Below, one piece after another: positions 54,764-63,917 of a DNA stretch of 64,000 nt. The DNA lies in contig NZ_MDEC01000019.1 of NCBI RefSeq assembly GCF_002939785.1, forward strand, positions 32,977 to 96,976, written 5' to 3'. Every line of letters starts with the position of its first letter. The stretch's first letter is position 1. The position numbers and the translations under genes are program-made. The DNA comes from Xanthomonas codiaei (GTDB taxonomy: Bacteria > Pseudomonadota > Gammaproteobacteria > Xanthomonadales > Xanthomonadaceae). Under the pieces are notes generated by a model. That model was not told the DNA's origin and made no database searches. It saw nothing but the letters and a program-made list of their open reading frames with translations.

Positions 54764-54825
54764 AATCTAATCACCACGATCTATCACGTTCTGCGCAAAT
54801 ACGAATTGGCTCGCAAGAATACGAA
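54764..54825 (-). promoter_or_regulatory. PIP box and -10 element of the effector gene
   Basis: Minus strand: TTCGT-N15-TTCGT (54825-54801), then 31 bases, then TAGATT (54769-54764). This matches the relaxed PIP consensus TTCGB-N15-TTCGB with a YANNNT -10 box 30-32 bases downstream, the pattern bound by HrpX in Xanthomonas. It ends about 58 bases before the effector start codon. Confidence 0.8.
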
Positions 54826-54922
54826 AGGTTTTCGACTCCGAAGGAGCTGCCGAGCCTGCCGTCCACCACGATTGCCACGCCCGCAAATGCAACTGACGCG
54901 GCCAATGCTGGATAATCGCCGC

Positions 54923-56200
54923 ATGTCATTTGCCCAACTCTCGCTGTCGCCACGGCTGCTGCCGTTTTTCGAGACCGCACTGCGCCAGGCCGGTCATCGC
55001 ACGCCCACGCCGATCCAGCAGCAAGCGATCCCCCCGATGCTGGCCGGGCGCGATCTGATTGCGATGGCCCAGACCGGCTCGGGCAAGACGCTTGCCTATG
55101 CGCTGCCGTTGCTGCAGCAACGCCTGCTCGCCCCGGACGCCGCCCCGCGCGTGCTGGGCGCGCTGGTGCTGGTACCCACCCGCGAACTTGCCGCACAGGT
55201 GGAGGCCACGCTGCGCCAGCTGGCTGCGCACCTGCCACGGCGGCTCAAGATCGTTGCCGCCACCGGCGGCAGCTCGATCAACCCGCAGTTGCTGGCGCTG
55301 CGCGGCGGTGCCGACATCGTGGTGGCCACGCCCGGCCGGTTGCTGGACCTGGTGGAACACAACGCGCTGCGCCTGGGCGAGGTCGCCACGCTGGTGCTGG
55401 ACGAAGCCGACCGCCTGTTGGACCTGGGCTTCGGCGCCGAGCTCGATCGCATCCTTGCGCGATTGCCGGCGCAGCGGCAGAGCGTGCTGGTGTCGGCCAC
55501 GTTTCCGCCCGCCATCGCCGCGCTGGCCAAGCGCCGGCTACGCGACCCACTGCGCATCGCCGTCGAAGCGACACCCGAGCAGGCGCCGGCGATTGCGCAG
55601 CGCGCCATCAGCGTGGATGCCGCCCAGCGCACCCAGCTGCTGCGCCAGTTGCTGCTCGATCACGGCTGGCCGCAGCTGCTGGTGTTCGTCGCCAGCCGGC
55701 ACACTGCGGAAAAGGTCGCTGAAAAGCTGGAGAAGACCGGTATCAGTGCACAGCCACTGCACGGCGAGTTGAGCCAGGGCCGCCGCGAACGCACGCTGTC
55801 GGCCTTCAAACAGCAGACTGTGCAAGTGGTGATCGCCACCGATCTAGCAGCACGCGGCATCGATATCGTGCAACTGCCGGCAGTGATCAACTACGACCTG
55901 CCGCGCTCCACCGTGGAGTACACCCATCGCATCGGCCGCACCGCACGTGCCGGCGCCAGCGGCGTGGCGATCAGCTTCATCACCGCCGACAACGCGCAGC
56001 AATGGCGGTTGATCGAAAAACGCCAGGGCCTGCGTGTCGCCGCCGAGGTGATCGCCGGCTTCGAACCCACGCCTAGCGACGCGCCCGCCGCGGACACGCC
56101 GGCACGTGCCGCCGGCGACAACGGCGGCATCAAGGGCAAGCGGCCCAGCAAGAAGGACAAGTTACGCGCGGCCGCGCAGGCCGCGACCAAGCCCGACTGA
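54923..56200 (+). CDS. rhlE: DEAD-box RNA helicase (RhlE-like)
   Basis: 425 residues. Q motif FFETALRQAGHRTPTPIQQQAIP, motif I AQTGSGKT, Ia PTRELAAQ, Ib ATPGRLLDL, II DEAD, III SAT, V TDLAARGIDI and VI HRIGRTARAG are all intact. The C-terminus is a short basic tail (KGKRPSKKDKLRAAAQ). ATG 54923 (MSFAQLSLSPRLLPFF). Likely ribosome or mRNA remodelling in the cytoplasm; RhlE versus a close paralogue cannot be settled by eye. Confidence 0.9.
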   Translation: MSFAQLSLSPRLLPFFETALRQAGHRTPTPIQQQAIPPMLAGRDLIAMAQTGSGKTLAYALPLLQQRLLAPDAAPRVLGALVLVPTRELAAQVEATLRQLAAHLPRRLKIVAATGGSSINPQLLALRGGADIVVATPGRLLDLVEHNALRLGEVATLVLDEADRLLDLGFGAELDRILARLPAQRQSVLVSATFPPAIAALAKRRLRDPLRIAVEATPEQAPAIAQRAISVDAAQRTQLLRQLLLDHGWPQLLVFVASRHTAEKVAEKLEKTGISAQPLHGELSQGRRERTLSAFKQQTVQVVIATDLAARGIDIVQLPAVINYDLPRSTVEYTHRIGRTARAGASGVAISFITADNAQQWRLIEKRQGLRVAAEVIAGFEPTPSDAPAADTPARAAGDNGGIKGKRPSKKDKLRAAAQAATKPD

Positions 56201-56514
56201 CCTGCGCAGCGGGCGCGGCACATCGCGGTGCGGATGACGCCCTTCAAGTCGCTGGCAGCGCATGGTCGCCAGAGGCGTACCGCGGGGCTGGCGCGCTGCT
56301 TCGGCTCGCCAAACCACGCAATATGGCCGCAGGCGCCACTGTGTATGCAGACTGTACCGGGATGGCGGGCAACGCCAGGCGAGCAATCGCCCGGCAGGTG
56401 CGGGCGACACGGACAGAACACGATGCCGGCGGAGGACGGCAGATTTCAGCAGCCGGCTGCGCCTGCCTGGCAGCGGCGCCGTCATCCAGTCATGCGGTCA
56501 TCTGAAAACTGCGC
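56201..56514. other. Spacer between helicase and DUF6172 gene
   Basis: About 310 bases between converging genes. I see no terminator with a proper T run and no small gene. Confidence 0.5.
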
Positions 56515-56847
56515 TCAGTCCTGCTCGAAATCCAGTTCGCCACCGGCCAGCGCCTCGCCATCGGCACGCGGGGTGCGCTTGGCGGGCTTGCGCAGGATTT
56601 CCACGAAGAACTGGTCGCCACCGTCGCCGGTGAGCGCATTGATCGAGCGGATCAGCTCTGCCGGCGGCAGCGGCTGCGCACTGGCCTCGTCCACGCCGAA
56701 GCGCATGTCGAAGTCCCAGTAATCGGCTCCTTCCGGCAGATCCTTGCGGCGCTCGCGGCGGATGTACTTGCGGATATCGTGCTTGCTGGCTTCCAGCAGA
56801 CGATCGCGATTCTTGCCTTCGAGGTTGAGCTGGTAGGTCTTGCGCAT
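56515..56847 (-). CDS. DUF6172 family protein
   Basis: 110 residues. MRKTYQLNLEGKNRDRLLEASKHDIRKYIRRERRKDLPEGADYWDFDMRFG is the conserved part of a small basic family common in Xanthomonadaceae and other proteobacteria; function unknown. The middle (PAELIRSINAL..DQFFVEILRKPAKRT) looks like a compact alpha/beta fold. ATG at 56847. Confidence 0.75.
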   Translation of the reverse strand: MRKTYQLNLEGKNRDRLLEASKHDIRKYIRRERRKDLPEGADYWDFDMRFGVDEASAQPLPPAELIRSINALTGDGGDQFFVEILRKPAKRTPRADGEALAGGELDFEQD

Positions 56848-57281
56848 GGCGACTTGGTTCCGGAACTGGCCGCCTATTGTGAGGCCATGCGCCGGTTCTG
56901 GGCGAATCGTCGGCCTTTGCGCGGCTCGAACGGGCACCGGCGCGCGAATGCGTTGGATTGGGGAGTTGCAGTTGCACTGGCGAGCGTAGCGGTGCCCGCA
57001 GGGACTGGCGGCAACGCCGCGCCGTCCCAATCGCTCCCGACCGATGCAGGAGGGCAAGGAGCGTCGCCAGCTCAACCCGGCAGTGCGCGCATGCGCGCAC
57101 GCCACTCACCCAGCCCGGCCGGTGGTCAGCACGGGAGTCGGCTGTTGCATGGTGATTCCTTCCAGGGGCGCGCAAGACGATCACAGGCGCAGCCGCGGGC
57201 CGCGCGTCATGCAATGGCGATCGACGAACGCGTGCCGCCCTCCATCGGCAACGGCGGCTGGCCCGCCGTTGCCGGTCCAGC
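56848..57281. other. Spacer between RND permease gene and DUF6172 gene
   Basis: About 430 bases. No credible gene, RNA or terminator seen; open frames in this stretch have unlikely composition. Confidence 0.5.
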
Positions 57282-60200
57282 TCAGGCGTGTTGCGTCACC
57301 GCAGGGGCGTTGCCGGTGGCGGGCCGGATCTTGAACCAGATCGAATACATCGCCGGCAGGAACACCAGGGTCAACACGGTGCCGGCCAGGGTGCCGCCGA
57401 TCAGCGTGTACGCCAGCGTGCCCCAGAACACCGAGTGGGTGAGCGGGATGAACGCCAGGATCGCCGCCAGCGCGGTGAGGATCACCGGCCGCGCACGTTG
57501 CACGGTGGCTTCCACCACCGCGTTGAACGGGTCCAGCCCTTCGGCCTCGTTGTGATGGATCTGCCCGATCAGGATCAGCGTATTGCGCATCAGGATGCCC
57601 GACAACGCGATCAGCCCCACCAGCGCATTGATGCCGAACGGCTGCTGGAACAGGATCAGCGTCGGCACCACGCCGATCAGGCCAAGCGGGCTGGTGAGAA
57701 ACACCATCACCATCGCCGAGATCGAACGCACCTGCAGGATGATGATGAGCAAGGTGGCCGCCAGCATGATCGGGAACAACGGCAGCATCGCGGTGGTTGC
57801 CTTGCCCGATTCCTCGATGGAGCCAGCCTGGGTGATCCGATACCCGCCGGGCAGGTTGTCGATGATCGGCTGCAGCTGCCTGGTGATCGCCGCCGAGACA
57901 TCCGGCGGCTGCAGCTGGTCGTCGACATCCCCGCCCACCGTGATGGTCGGCACCCGATCGCGGCGGCGCATCACCGGCTCTTCCATGCGCACATCCACCT
58001 TGCCCACCTGCGATAGCGGCACGCGCTGGCCATTGCCACCGGCCAGGGTGAAGTCGGCGATGCGTGCCGGATCCAGGCGCGTGTCGCCGGCCGAACGGGC
58101 CACCACCTGCACGCTGCGGATATCTTCGCGCACCAGCGTGATCGGCACGCCGGTCAGCAGGAACTGCAACTGCTGGGCGACCGCGGTCGAGGTCAGCCCC
58201 ACTGCCTGCAGGCGGTCCTGGTCCAGACTGAAATGCAGCGTCGGCGTGCGCACGCCCCAGTCGGTATTGACGGTGCGCAGCATCGGGCTGTCCTGCATGA
58301 CCTGCGTGACCTGCGCGGCGATGCCACGCAGCACCTGCGGGTCCGGACCGCTCACCCGGTAGGCCACCGGGAAGTGCGAGTACGGGCCGAAGGTCAGCTG
58401 CGTCACGCGCACGCGCGCTTCCGGTGCCAGGCCTTGCGCGATCGCCTCACGCAAGCGCAGCTTCAGCGTATCGCGCTCGTGCCGGTCGTCGGTGCGCACC
58501 ACGATCTTGGCGAACGAGGGGTCCGGCAGTTCCGGGCCCATCGCCAGGAAGAAGCGCGGCGCACCCTGACCGATGTACGCGGTCACGATCTTTGCTTTCT
58601 TCTGCCTGGACAGCCAGGCTTCGACCTTGGCGGCCGCCGCACTGGTCTGGTTGATCGAGCTGCCGTACGGCAGCTGCACCTCGACCAGCACTTCGGGCCG
58701 GTCGGAGATCGGGAAGAACTGCTTCTTGACGATGCCCATGCCGGCGATCGCCAGCACGAACAGCCCTACCACCGAACCGGCCACCAGCCACTTGCGGGCA
58801 ATCACGCGGCCCAGCGCATCGCGGAAGCGGTTGTAGCGCGGCGTGTCGTACATCGCCGCGTGGCCGCCTTCGATCTTCTTCAGGTCGGGGAGCATCTTGA
58901 CGCCCAGGTAGGGCGTGAACACCACCGCCACCACCCACGACACGATCAACGCGATGCCCACGATCCAGAACATGTTGCTGGTGTATTCGCCGGCGGAGGA
59001 GGCGGCAAATCCGTTCGGCATGAAGCCGACGGCAGTGACCAGGGTGCCGGACAGCATCGGCGCAGCGGTGTGGCTCCATGCGTAGGCCGATGCGGCGACG
59101 CGGCTATAGCCTTCTTCCATCTTCACCACCATCATCTCGATGGCGATGATGGCGTCGTCCACCAGCAGGCCCAGCGCCAGGATCAGCGAACCCAGCGTGA
59201 TGCGGTCGAAATTCTTGCCGGTGGCCAGCATCACCACGAACACCGCGGCCAGCGTCAGCGGCACGGCTGCCGCCACCACGATGCCCACCCGCCAGCCCAT
59301 GCTGACAAAGCACACCAGCATCACCACCAGCAGCGCGACGAAGAACTTGGTCATGAACTCGCCGACCGACGCGTCGATATTGACCGCCTGGTCGGTGACC
59401 TTGCTCAGGCGCATGCCCAGCGGAAGCTCGGCGTTGATCGCGCGCACTTCGCTGTCCAGCGACTTGCCAAGATCCAGGCCGTTCCAGCCATCGCGCATGA
59501 TGATGCCCAGCAGCAACGCCGGCTCGCCGCCGCTGCGGATCATGAAGGTGGACGGATCTTCGTAGCCGCGTTTGACGGTGGCGATATCGGACAGCTTCAA
59601 CGTGCGGCCCTGCACCACCAACGGGGTATCGCGGATCTTCTGCAGGCTGTCGAGCGCGCCATCCAGGCGGATGAACACCTGCGGCCCGCGCGTCTCCACC
59701 GAACCCGCTGCATTCAGCGCGTTCTGCGCGTTGAGCGCGGCAAACACGTCCTGCGGGCCGACACCTAGCGTGGCCAGACGCTCGTGCGAGAACTCCACAA
59801 AGATGCGCTCGGGCTGCTCGCCGACGATGTTGACCTTCTTGACCCCCGGCACGTGCAGGATGCGCTGGCGCAAGGTTTCCGCATCGCGTGCGAGCACTCG
59901 TTGCGGCTCGCCCCTGGCCTTCAGCGCGAACAGCGCAAAGGTGACGTCGGCATATTCGTCGTTGATCATCGGCCCGATCACCCCGGCCGGCAGGTTGGCC
60001 ACTTCATCGCCGGCTTTCTTGCGCGCCTGGTAGAACTGCTCCTGCACCTCACCAGGCGGGGTGCTGTCCATCAAGGTCAGCGTCGTGAACGCAAGACCGG
60101 GGCGCGTGTAGGTCTCGGTGCGGTCGTACCAGCGCAGCTCCTGCATGCGTTTTTCGAGCTTTTCGGCCACCTGGTCCTGCATTTCCTGCGGCGTGGCGCC

Positions 60201-60371
60201 CGGCCAGGCAGTGACGATCGTCATCACCTTGATGGTGAATGCCGGGTCTTCGGCGCGACCGAGCTTGAGAAACGCGACCAGGCCGGCCAGCGATATCAGG
60301 ACGATCAGAAACAGCGTGATGGAGCGCTCGCGCACGGCCAGCGCCGAGAGATTGAAGCGGCCCTCGCTCAC
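57282..60371 (-). CDS. RND efflux permease
   Basis: 1029 residues, inner-membrane proton-driven exporter with 12 helices and two large periplasmic loops. N-terminal FNLSALAVRERSITLFLIVLISLAG, the central LILALGLLVDDAIIAIEMM motif with paired aspartates for proton relay (about residue 400), and ITQAGSIEESGKATTAML/LTSPLGLIG in the second half are typical. The sequence is closer to the VexF/HAE-type multidrug group than to heavy-metal pumps. It overlaps the adaptor gene by four bases and is transcribed after it; the outer-membrane factor gene lies beyond the TetR gene. Confidence 0.94.
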   Translation of the reverse strand: MSEGRFNLSALAVRERSITLFLIVLISLAGLVAFLKLGRAEDPAFTIKVMTIVTAWPGATPQEMQDQVAEKLEKRMQELRWYDRTETYTRPGLAFTTLTLMDSTPPGEVQEQFYQARKKAGDEVANLPAGVIGPMINDEYADVTFALFALKARGEPQRVLARDAETLRQRILHVPGVKKVNIVGEQPERIFVEFSHERLATLGVGPQDVFAALNAQNALNAAGSVETRGPQVFIRLDGALDSLQKIRDTPLVVQGRTLKLSDIATVKRGYEDPSTFMIRSGGEPALLLGIIMRDGWNGLDLGKSLDSEVRAINAELPLGMRLSKVTDQAVNIDASVGEFMTKFFVALLVVMLVCFVSMGWRVGIVVAAAVPLTLAAVFVVMLATGKNFDRITLGSLILALGLLVDDAIIAIEMMVVKMEEGYSRVAASAYAWSHTAAPMLSGTLVTAVGFMPNGFAASSAGEYTSNMFWIVGIALIVSWVVAVVFTPYLGVKMLPDLKKIEGGHAAMYDTPRYNRFRDALGRVIARKWLVAGSVVGLFVLAIAGMGIVKKQFFPISDRPEVLVEVQLPYGSSINQTSAAAAKVEAWLSRQKKAKIVTAYIGQGAPRFFLAMGPELPDPSFAKIVVRTDDRHERDTLKLRLREAIAQGLAPEARVRVTQLTFGPYSHFPVAYRVSGPDPQVLRGIAAQVTQVMQDSPMLRTVNTDWGVRTPTLHFSLDQDRLQAVGLTSTAVAQQLQFLLTGVPITLVREDIRSVQVVARSAGDTRLDPARIADFTLAGGNGQRVPLSQVGKVDVRMEEPVMRRRDRVPTITVGGDVDDQLQPPDVSAAITRQLQPIIDNLPGGYRITQAGSIEESGKATTAMLPLFPIMLAATLLIIILQVRSISAMVMVFLTSPLGLIGVVPTLILFQQPFGINALVGLIALSGILMRNTLILIGQIHHNEAEGLDPFNAVVEATVQRARPVILTALAAILAFIPLTHSVFWGTLAYTLIGGTLAGTVLTLVFLPAMYSIWFKIRPATGNAPAVTQHA

Positions 60372-61504
60372 GGCTGCGCTCCTGCCGCCTTGGCGGCGTT
60401 GCCAGCGCTGCCGGCAGCGCTGGCAACGGCGATGCGTACCTGCTCGCCATCGCGCAGCAGGTGTGCACCCAAGGCCACGATGCGCTCACCGCGCGCCAGC
60501 GTGCCGGTGACGTTGGCATGGTCATCGTCCAGGCCCAGCACGGTGACCGGCCGCCAGCTCACCTTGGTCGGGTTGCCGGCAATCACCCACACCCCCGGCC
60601 CCTTGCCGGCATCGAACAGCGCGGCCAGCGGCACCTGCAGGCCGGCCTGGGTACCGGTTGCGGGACTGCCGGGGACGCGCACGCTGACCGTGGTACCGAG
60701 CGGCGCCTGCGCCAGCGCGCCGTCGAGCACGTAGCGTGCCTCGAAGGTGCGCGTCAGCCGGTCGGCACTCTCGGACAGCTGGCGCAAGGTGGCCGGCACG
60801 CTGACGGCGGCGTTGCCGAACAGCGTGGCCTGGGCCACCGAGCCGATCGGCGGGCGCAGCGTCTCCGGCAGCTGGATCACCGCCTCGCGCGGGCCGGCAT
60901 GCGCCAGCCGCACCACCGGCTGCCCGGCCGCGACCACCTGGCCCGGTTCGACCAGGGTCTCCATCACCACGCCATCGGCATCGGCCAGCAGGTCGGAATA
61001 ACGGTTGGCGTTGCGCGCCACGTCGGCCTGGGCCTGGGCGGCGCTCAGTTGCGCCTTGGCCGCATCGGCGGCGGCCTTGATCTGGTCGTAGGCCGAGGCG
61101 GAGATGGCACCGGTGCCGCGCAGGTCGCGGTACCGGGCTTCATCGTCGGCGGTCTGCTGGGCGCGGGCGCGGGCAGCGGCCACCGCATCCTGCTGCGCAC
61201 GCGCGGCCAGCTGCAGATCCACCGGATCGATGCGCATCAACGCTTGCCCGCGCTTGACGCTCTGGCCGGCATCGACCAGCCGCTGGGACACCTTGCCGGC
61301 CACCCGGAAGCCCAGCTCGCTCTGCACCCGCGCCGCGACGGTGCCGGAGAAGCTGCGCGCTGCACTGCTGGCATCGCCCAGCGTGGCCACTCGGACCAAC
61401 GGGGTGGCGGTGCGTGGATCGGGCTGTGCCTGTCCGCCGCAGGCACTCAGTGCCAGCGGCAGGACAGACAGAGCGGAGCTGACAACAAGGCGGTGCCGAA
61501 GCAT
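60368..61504 (-). CDS. RND efflux periplasmic adaptor
   Basis: 378-residue membrane fusion lipoprotein. LSVLPLALSAC carries the lipobox. Then barrel-sandwich halves (GFRVAGKVSQRLVDAGQSVKRGQALMRIDP and VMETLVEPGQVVAAGQPVVRL), alpha-helical hairpin (about 95-155), beta-barrel and membrane-proximal domains. Connects the permease to the outer-membrane channel. A TetR-type operator lies just upstream. Co-transcribed with the permease. Confidence 0.93.
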   Translation of the reverse strand: MLRHRLVVSSALSVLPLALSACGGQAQPDPRTATPLVRVATLGDASSAARSFSGTVAARVQSELGFRVAGKVSQRLVDAGQSVKRGQALMRIDPVDLQLAARAQQDAVAAARARAQQTADDEARYRDLRGTGAISASAYDQIKAAADAAKAQLSAAQAQADVARNANRYSDLLADADGVVMETLVEPGQVVAAGQPVVRLAHAGPREAVIQLPETLRPPIGSVAQATLFGNAAVSVPATLRQLSESADRLTRTFEARYVLDGALAQAPLGTTVSVRVPGSPATGTQAGLQVPLAALFDAGKGPGVWVIAGNPTKVSWRPVTVLGLDDDHANVTGTLARGERIVALGAHLLRDGEQVRIAVASAAGSAGNAAKAAGAQP

Positions 61505-61546
61505 GGGAATCCCGAAGCGAGCTGATGAAGGCTCGCATCCTGGGAC

Positions 61547-61574
61547 TTGTGACCATATCAGTCAATAGTCACAA
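61547..61574. promoter_or_regulatory. TetR-type operator upstream of the efflux genes
   Basis: TTGTGAC-N14-GTCACAA, a perfect inverted repeat in the spacer between the tetR stop and the adaptor start. The same architecture (GTGACCAT...AGTCAC) occurs at 62235-62260. Confidence 0.7.
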
Positions 61575-61580
61575 ACGAAT

Positions 61581-62198
61581 TCATGGCGACAGACTGCGTA
61601 GCACCAGACCCGACAGCAGCACCGGCATCTCTTCGACCTGCTCCAGGTTGTACTGGAGCACCGCCGGATTCATGTACGGGCGCAGCACCGCGTAAACCGC
61701 CTGGGCGGCCTCGTCCAGCGGCGTCTTGCGTTCGAAATCGCCATTCAGCCGCCCCTGCTGCAGCACGTCGTGCACCAGCTTCTGCATGCGGACCTCATAG
61801 GCAACGACCGATTGCCAGCGCTCGGTGGCGGCCGACGCCGCAATTTCGTAAAGCTTGCGGTCCTGGAAGCACAGCCGCAGGCTGGCCTCGGTAATCACCT
61901 TGAAAAGCCTGCGGATTTTCTCTGGCGCCTGGTCGGTTTCGTCCATCGCGGCACGGACCTCGGTTTCGATCTGGCGCATGCAGTTGGTGCAGATCGATTC
62001 GCCGATGGCCTGCTTGGACTCGAAGAACTTGTAGATGTAGGCCTTGGAGAACCCGATCGCCTTGGCCAGGTCCGAGACAGAGGTCTTCTCATAGCCATAG
62101 CGGCTGAAATGATCGGTGGCGGCGATGACGATCTGGTCGCGCACGTCGTGGTCGACCGGGCCCCGGCCGGAAACTGGATAACTGGATGTTGTGCTCAT
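61581..62198 (-). CDS. TetR/AcrR family transcriptional regulator
   Basis: 205 residues. The HTH is in ATDHFSRYGYEKTSVSDLAKAIGFSKAYIYKFFESKQAIGESI. The ligand domain contains a Cys-rich ICTNCMRQ and FQDRKL segment. Divergent from the outer-membrane factor gene and upstream of the adaptor-permease genes; the two matching inverted repeats on either side are the likely binding sites, so it probably represses the whole efflux system. Inducer unknown. Confidence 0.93.
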   Translation of the reverse strand: MSTTSSYPVSGRGPVDHDVRDQIVIAATDHFSRYGYEKTSVSDLAKAIGFSKAYIYKFFESKQAIGESICTNCMRQIETEVRAAMDETDQAPEKIRRLFKVITEASLRLCFQDRKLYEIAASAATERWQSVVAYEVRMQKLVHDVLQQGRLNGDFERKTPLDEAAQAVYAVLRPYMNPAVLQYNLEQVEEMPVLLSGLVLRSLSP

Positions 62199-62234
62199 TC
62201 CAACAGCTTAGCGCGGTGGCCCCCGACTTACAAA

Positions 62235-62260
62235 AGTGACCATTTCGTACTACAGTCACT
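62235..62260. promoter_or_regulatory. Second TetR-type operator between tetR and the outer-membrane factor
   Basis: AGTGAC-N14-GTCACT in the divergent promoter region. Half-sites and spacing match the operator at 61547, including the shared GTGACCAT start. Confidence 0.7.
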
Positions 62261-62286
62261 CACCGTCCCGCCACTCTGGTTCCGTC

Positions 62287-63750
62287 ATGCTCTCACTCCG
62301 CACCCTCGCAGCGCTCATTGCCGCCAGCCTTGCCGCAGGCTGTGCGGTGGGCCCCGACTATGCTCGTCCCGATGCTCCCCTGCCCGAGCACTATCTCGGG
62401 CAGGCCGCCGTGGCTGAACGCCAGGCCAGCACACAGGCCGATCTGGATACCTGGTGGATCGGCTTCAACGACCCGGACCTGAGCCGCTACGTCACCGCCG
62501 CGCTGGCGCAGAACCTGGACCTGGCGCAGGCCAGCGCGCGGGTGACCCAGGCACGCGCCGGGCTGAGCGCCGCCATCGCCGCCTTGCTGCCATCCGGCAA
62601 CATCAACGGCAGTGCCACGCGCGCCTACCAGTCGTTGGAGACGCCGCAGGGCCAGGTGCTGAACAGCATCCCCAGCTTCGACCGCTATGCCAGCATCTAC
62701 GAAGCGAACCTTGGCGCCAGCTGGGAGCTGGACCTGTTCGGCGGCCTGCGCCGCGGGCGCCAGGCCGCATTGGCCGACTACCAGGCCACCGAGGCCGGCG
62801 CGGCGGCCACCCGTCTGGCGGTGGCCGCGCAGACCGCCGACATCTACATCAGCATCCGCGGCCTGCAGGCGCGGCTGGACGTGGCGCAGCGTCAGGTCGC
62901 CACCCAGCAGGGGCTGGTGTCGATGGTGACGCTGTTGCACGGCAAGGGTCTGGCGGCCGAACTGCAACTGCAGCAGGCCCAGGGCGCACTGGGCCAGGCG
63001 CAGGCCACGGTGCCGGGTCTGGAAGCCGGCCTGGTCGCGGCGATGAACGCGCTGGACGTGATGCTGGGCGCGGTGCCGGGCACCCACCGCGCCGAACTGG
63101 CGGCCAGCAAACCCATCCCGGCGGCGCCGCAGATCGCCGACAGCGGCGCGCCGGCCGACCTGCTGCGCCGCCGTCCCGACCTGATCGTGGCCGAACGCCG
63201 GCTGGCCGCTTCCAATGCGCGCATCGGCGTGGCGATGTCCGAGTACTACCCTAAATTTTCGCTGAGCGGGCTGGTGGGCAGCGCCACCGCCATCTCCGGC
63301 GCCAATCTGTTCACCGGCGATGCCGCGCAGGCGTCCGGCGTGCTGGGACTGCGCTGGCGGCTCTTCGATTTCGGCCGCATCAACGCGCAGATCGCCCAGG
63401 CCAAGGGCCAGGAGGCCGAACAGTTGGCTGCGTACCGCTTGGCTGTGCTGCGCGCTACCGAAGATGTGGAAAACGCCTTCACCGCACTGGTCAAACGCGA
63501 GCAGCAAGCCGCAGTGCTGTCGCAGGCCGTGGATGCGCTGGGCAAGGCGCGCGGCGCCTCGGCACTGGCCTATGAAAAAGGCACGGTCAGCCTGATCGAA
63601 GTGCTCACTGCCGACGACAGCCTGCTGCGCGCCTCCGACGCGCAGGTGCAGGCACGCACGGATGCAGCGCGCAGTGCGGTGGCTACGTTCAGGGCCCTGG
63701 GTGGTGGTTGGCAGACTGGCGGCGATGAAGGGGTGGCGGTGCAGTACTAG
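62287..63750 (+). CDS. Outer-membrane efflux lipoprotein (OprM/NodT type)
   Basis: 487 residues. LAALIAASLAAGC carries the lipobox (GC at about residue 19). The family motifs are visible: CAVGPDYARPDAPLP, WWIGFNDPDLSRYVTAALAQNLDLAQASARV, GASWELDLFGGLRRGRQAALADYQ, PADLLRRRPDLIVAERRLAASNARIGVAMSEYYPKFSLSG and GLRWRLFDFGRINAQI. Trimeric channel completing the tripartite pump. ATG at 62287. Start lies 27 bases after an operator. Confidence 0.93.
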   Translation: MLSLRTLAALIAASLAAGCAVGPDYARPDAPLPEHYLGQAAVAERQASTQADLDTWWIGFNDPDLSRYVTAALAQNLDLAQASARVTQARAGLSAAIAALLPSGNINGSATRAYQSLETPQGQVLNSIPSFDRYASIYEANLGASWELDLFGGLRRGRQAALADYQATEAGAAATRLAVAAQTADIYISIRGLQARLDVAQRQVATQQGLVSMVTLLHGKGLAAELQLQQAQGALGQAQATVPGLEAGLVAAMNALDVMLGAVPGTHRAELAASKPIPAAPQIADSGAPADLLRRRPDLIVAERRLAASNARIGVAMSEYYPKFSLSGLVGSATAISGANLFTGDAAQASGVLGLRWRLFDFGRINAQIAQAKGQEAEQLAAYRLAVLRATEDVENAFTALVKREQQAAVLSQAVDALGKARGASALAYEKGTVSLIEVLTADDSLLRASDAQVQARTDAARSAVATFRALGGGWQTGGDEGVAVQY

Positions 63751-63867
63751 CAGTAGCAGTAGCCGCTAACGTCATGACCTACAGCGCCGACGATTGCCAG
63801 CGTTCGGGCAGGTGATGCTTGCATGTTTCTGTATCTGCTCACCAGACGCCACGCGTGGCTGCGCCCC

Positions 63868-63906
63868 GTACCCTCACCCCGACCCCTCTCCCGCAGGAGA
63901 GGGGCT
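63868..63906 (-). repeat. REP palindrome next to the IS left end
   Basis: TACCCTCACCCCGACCCCTC then CTCCCGCAGGAGAGGGG, the same family as at 44012, only about 11 bases before the insertion-sequence end. Confidence 0.85.
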
Positions 63907-63917
63907 AAGAGCAGCTA

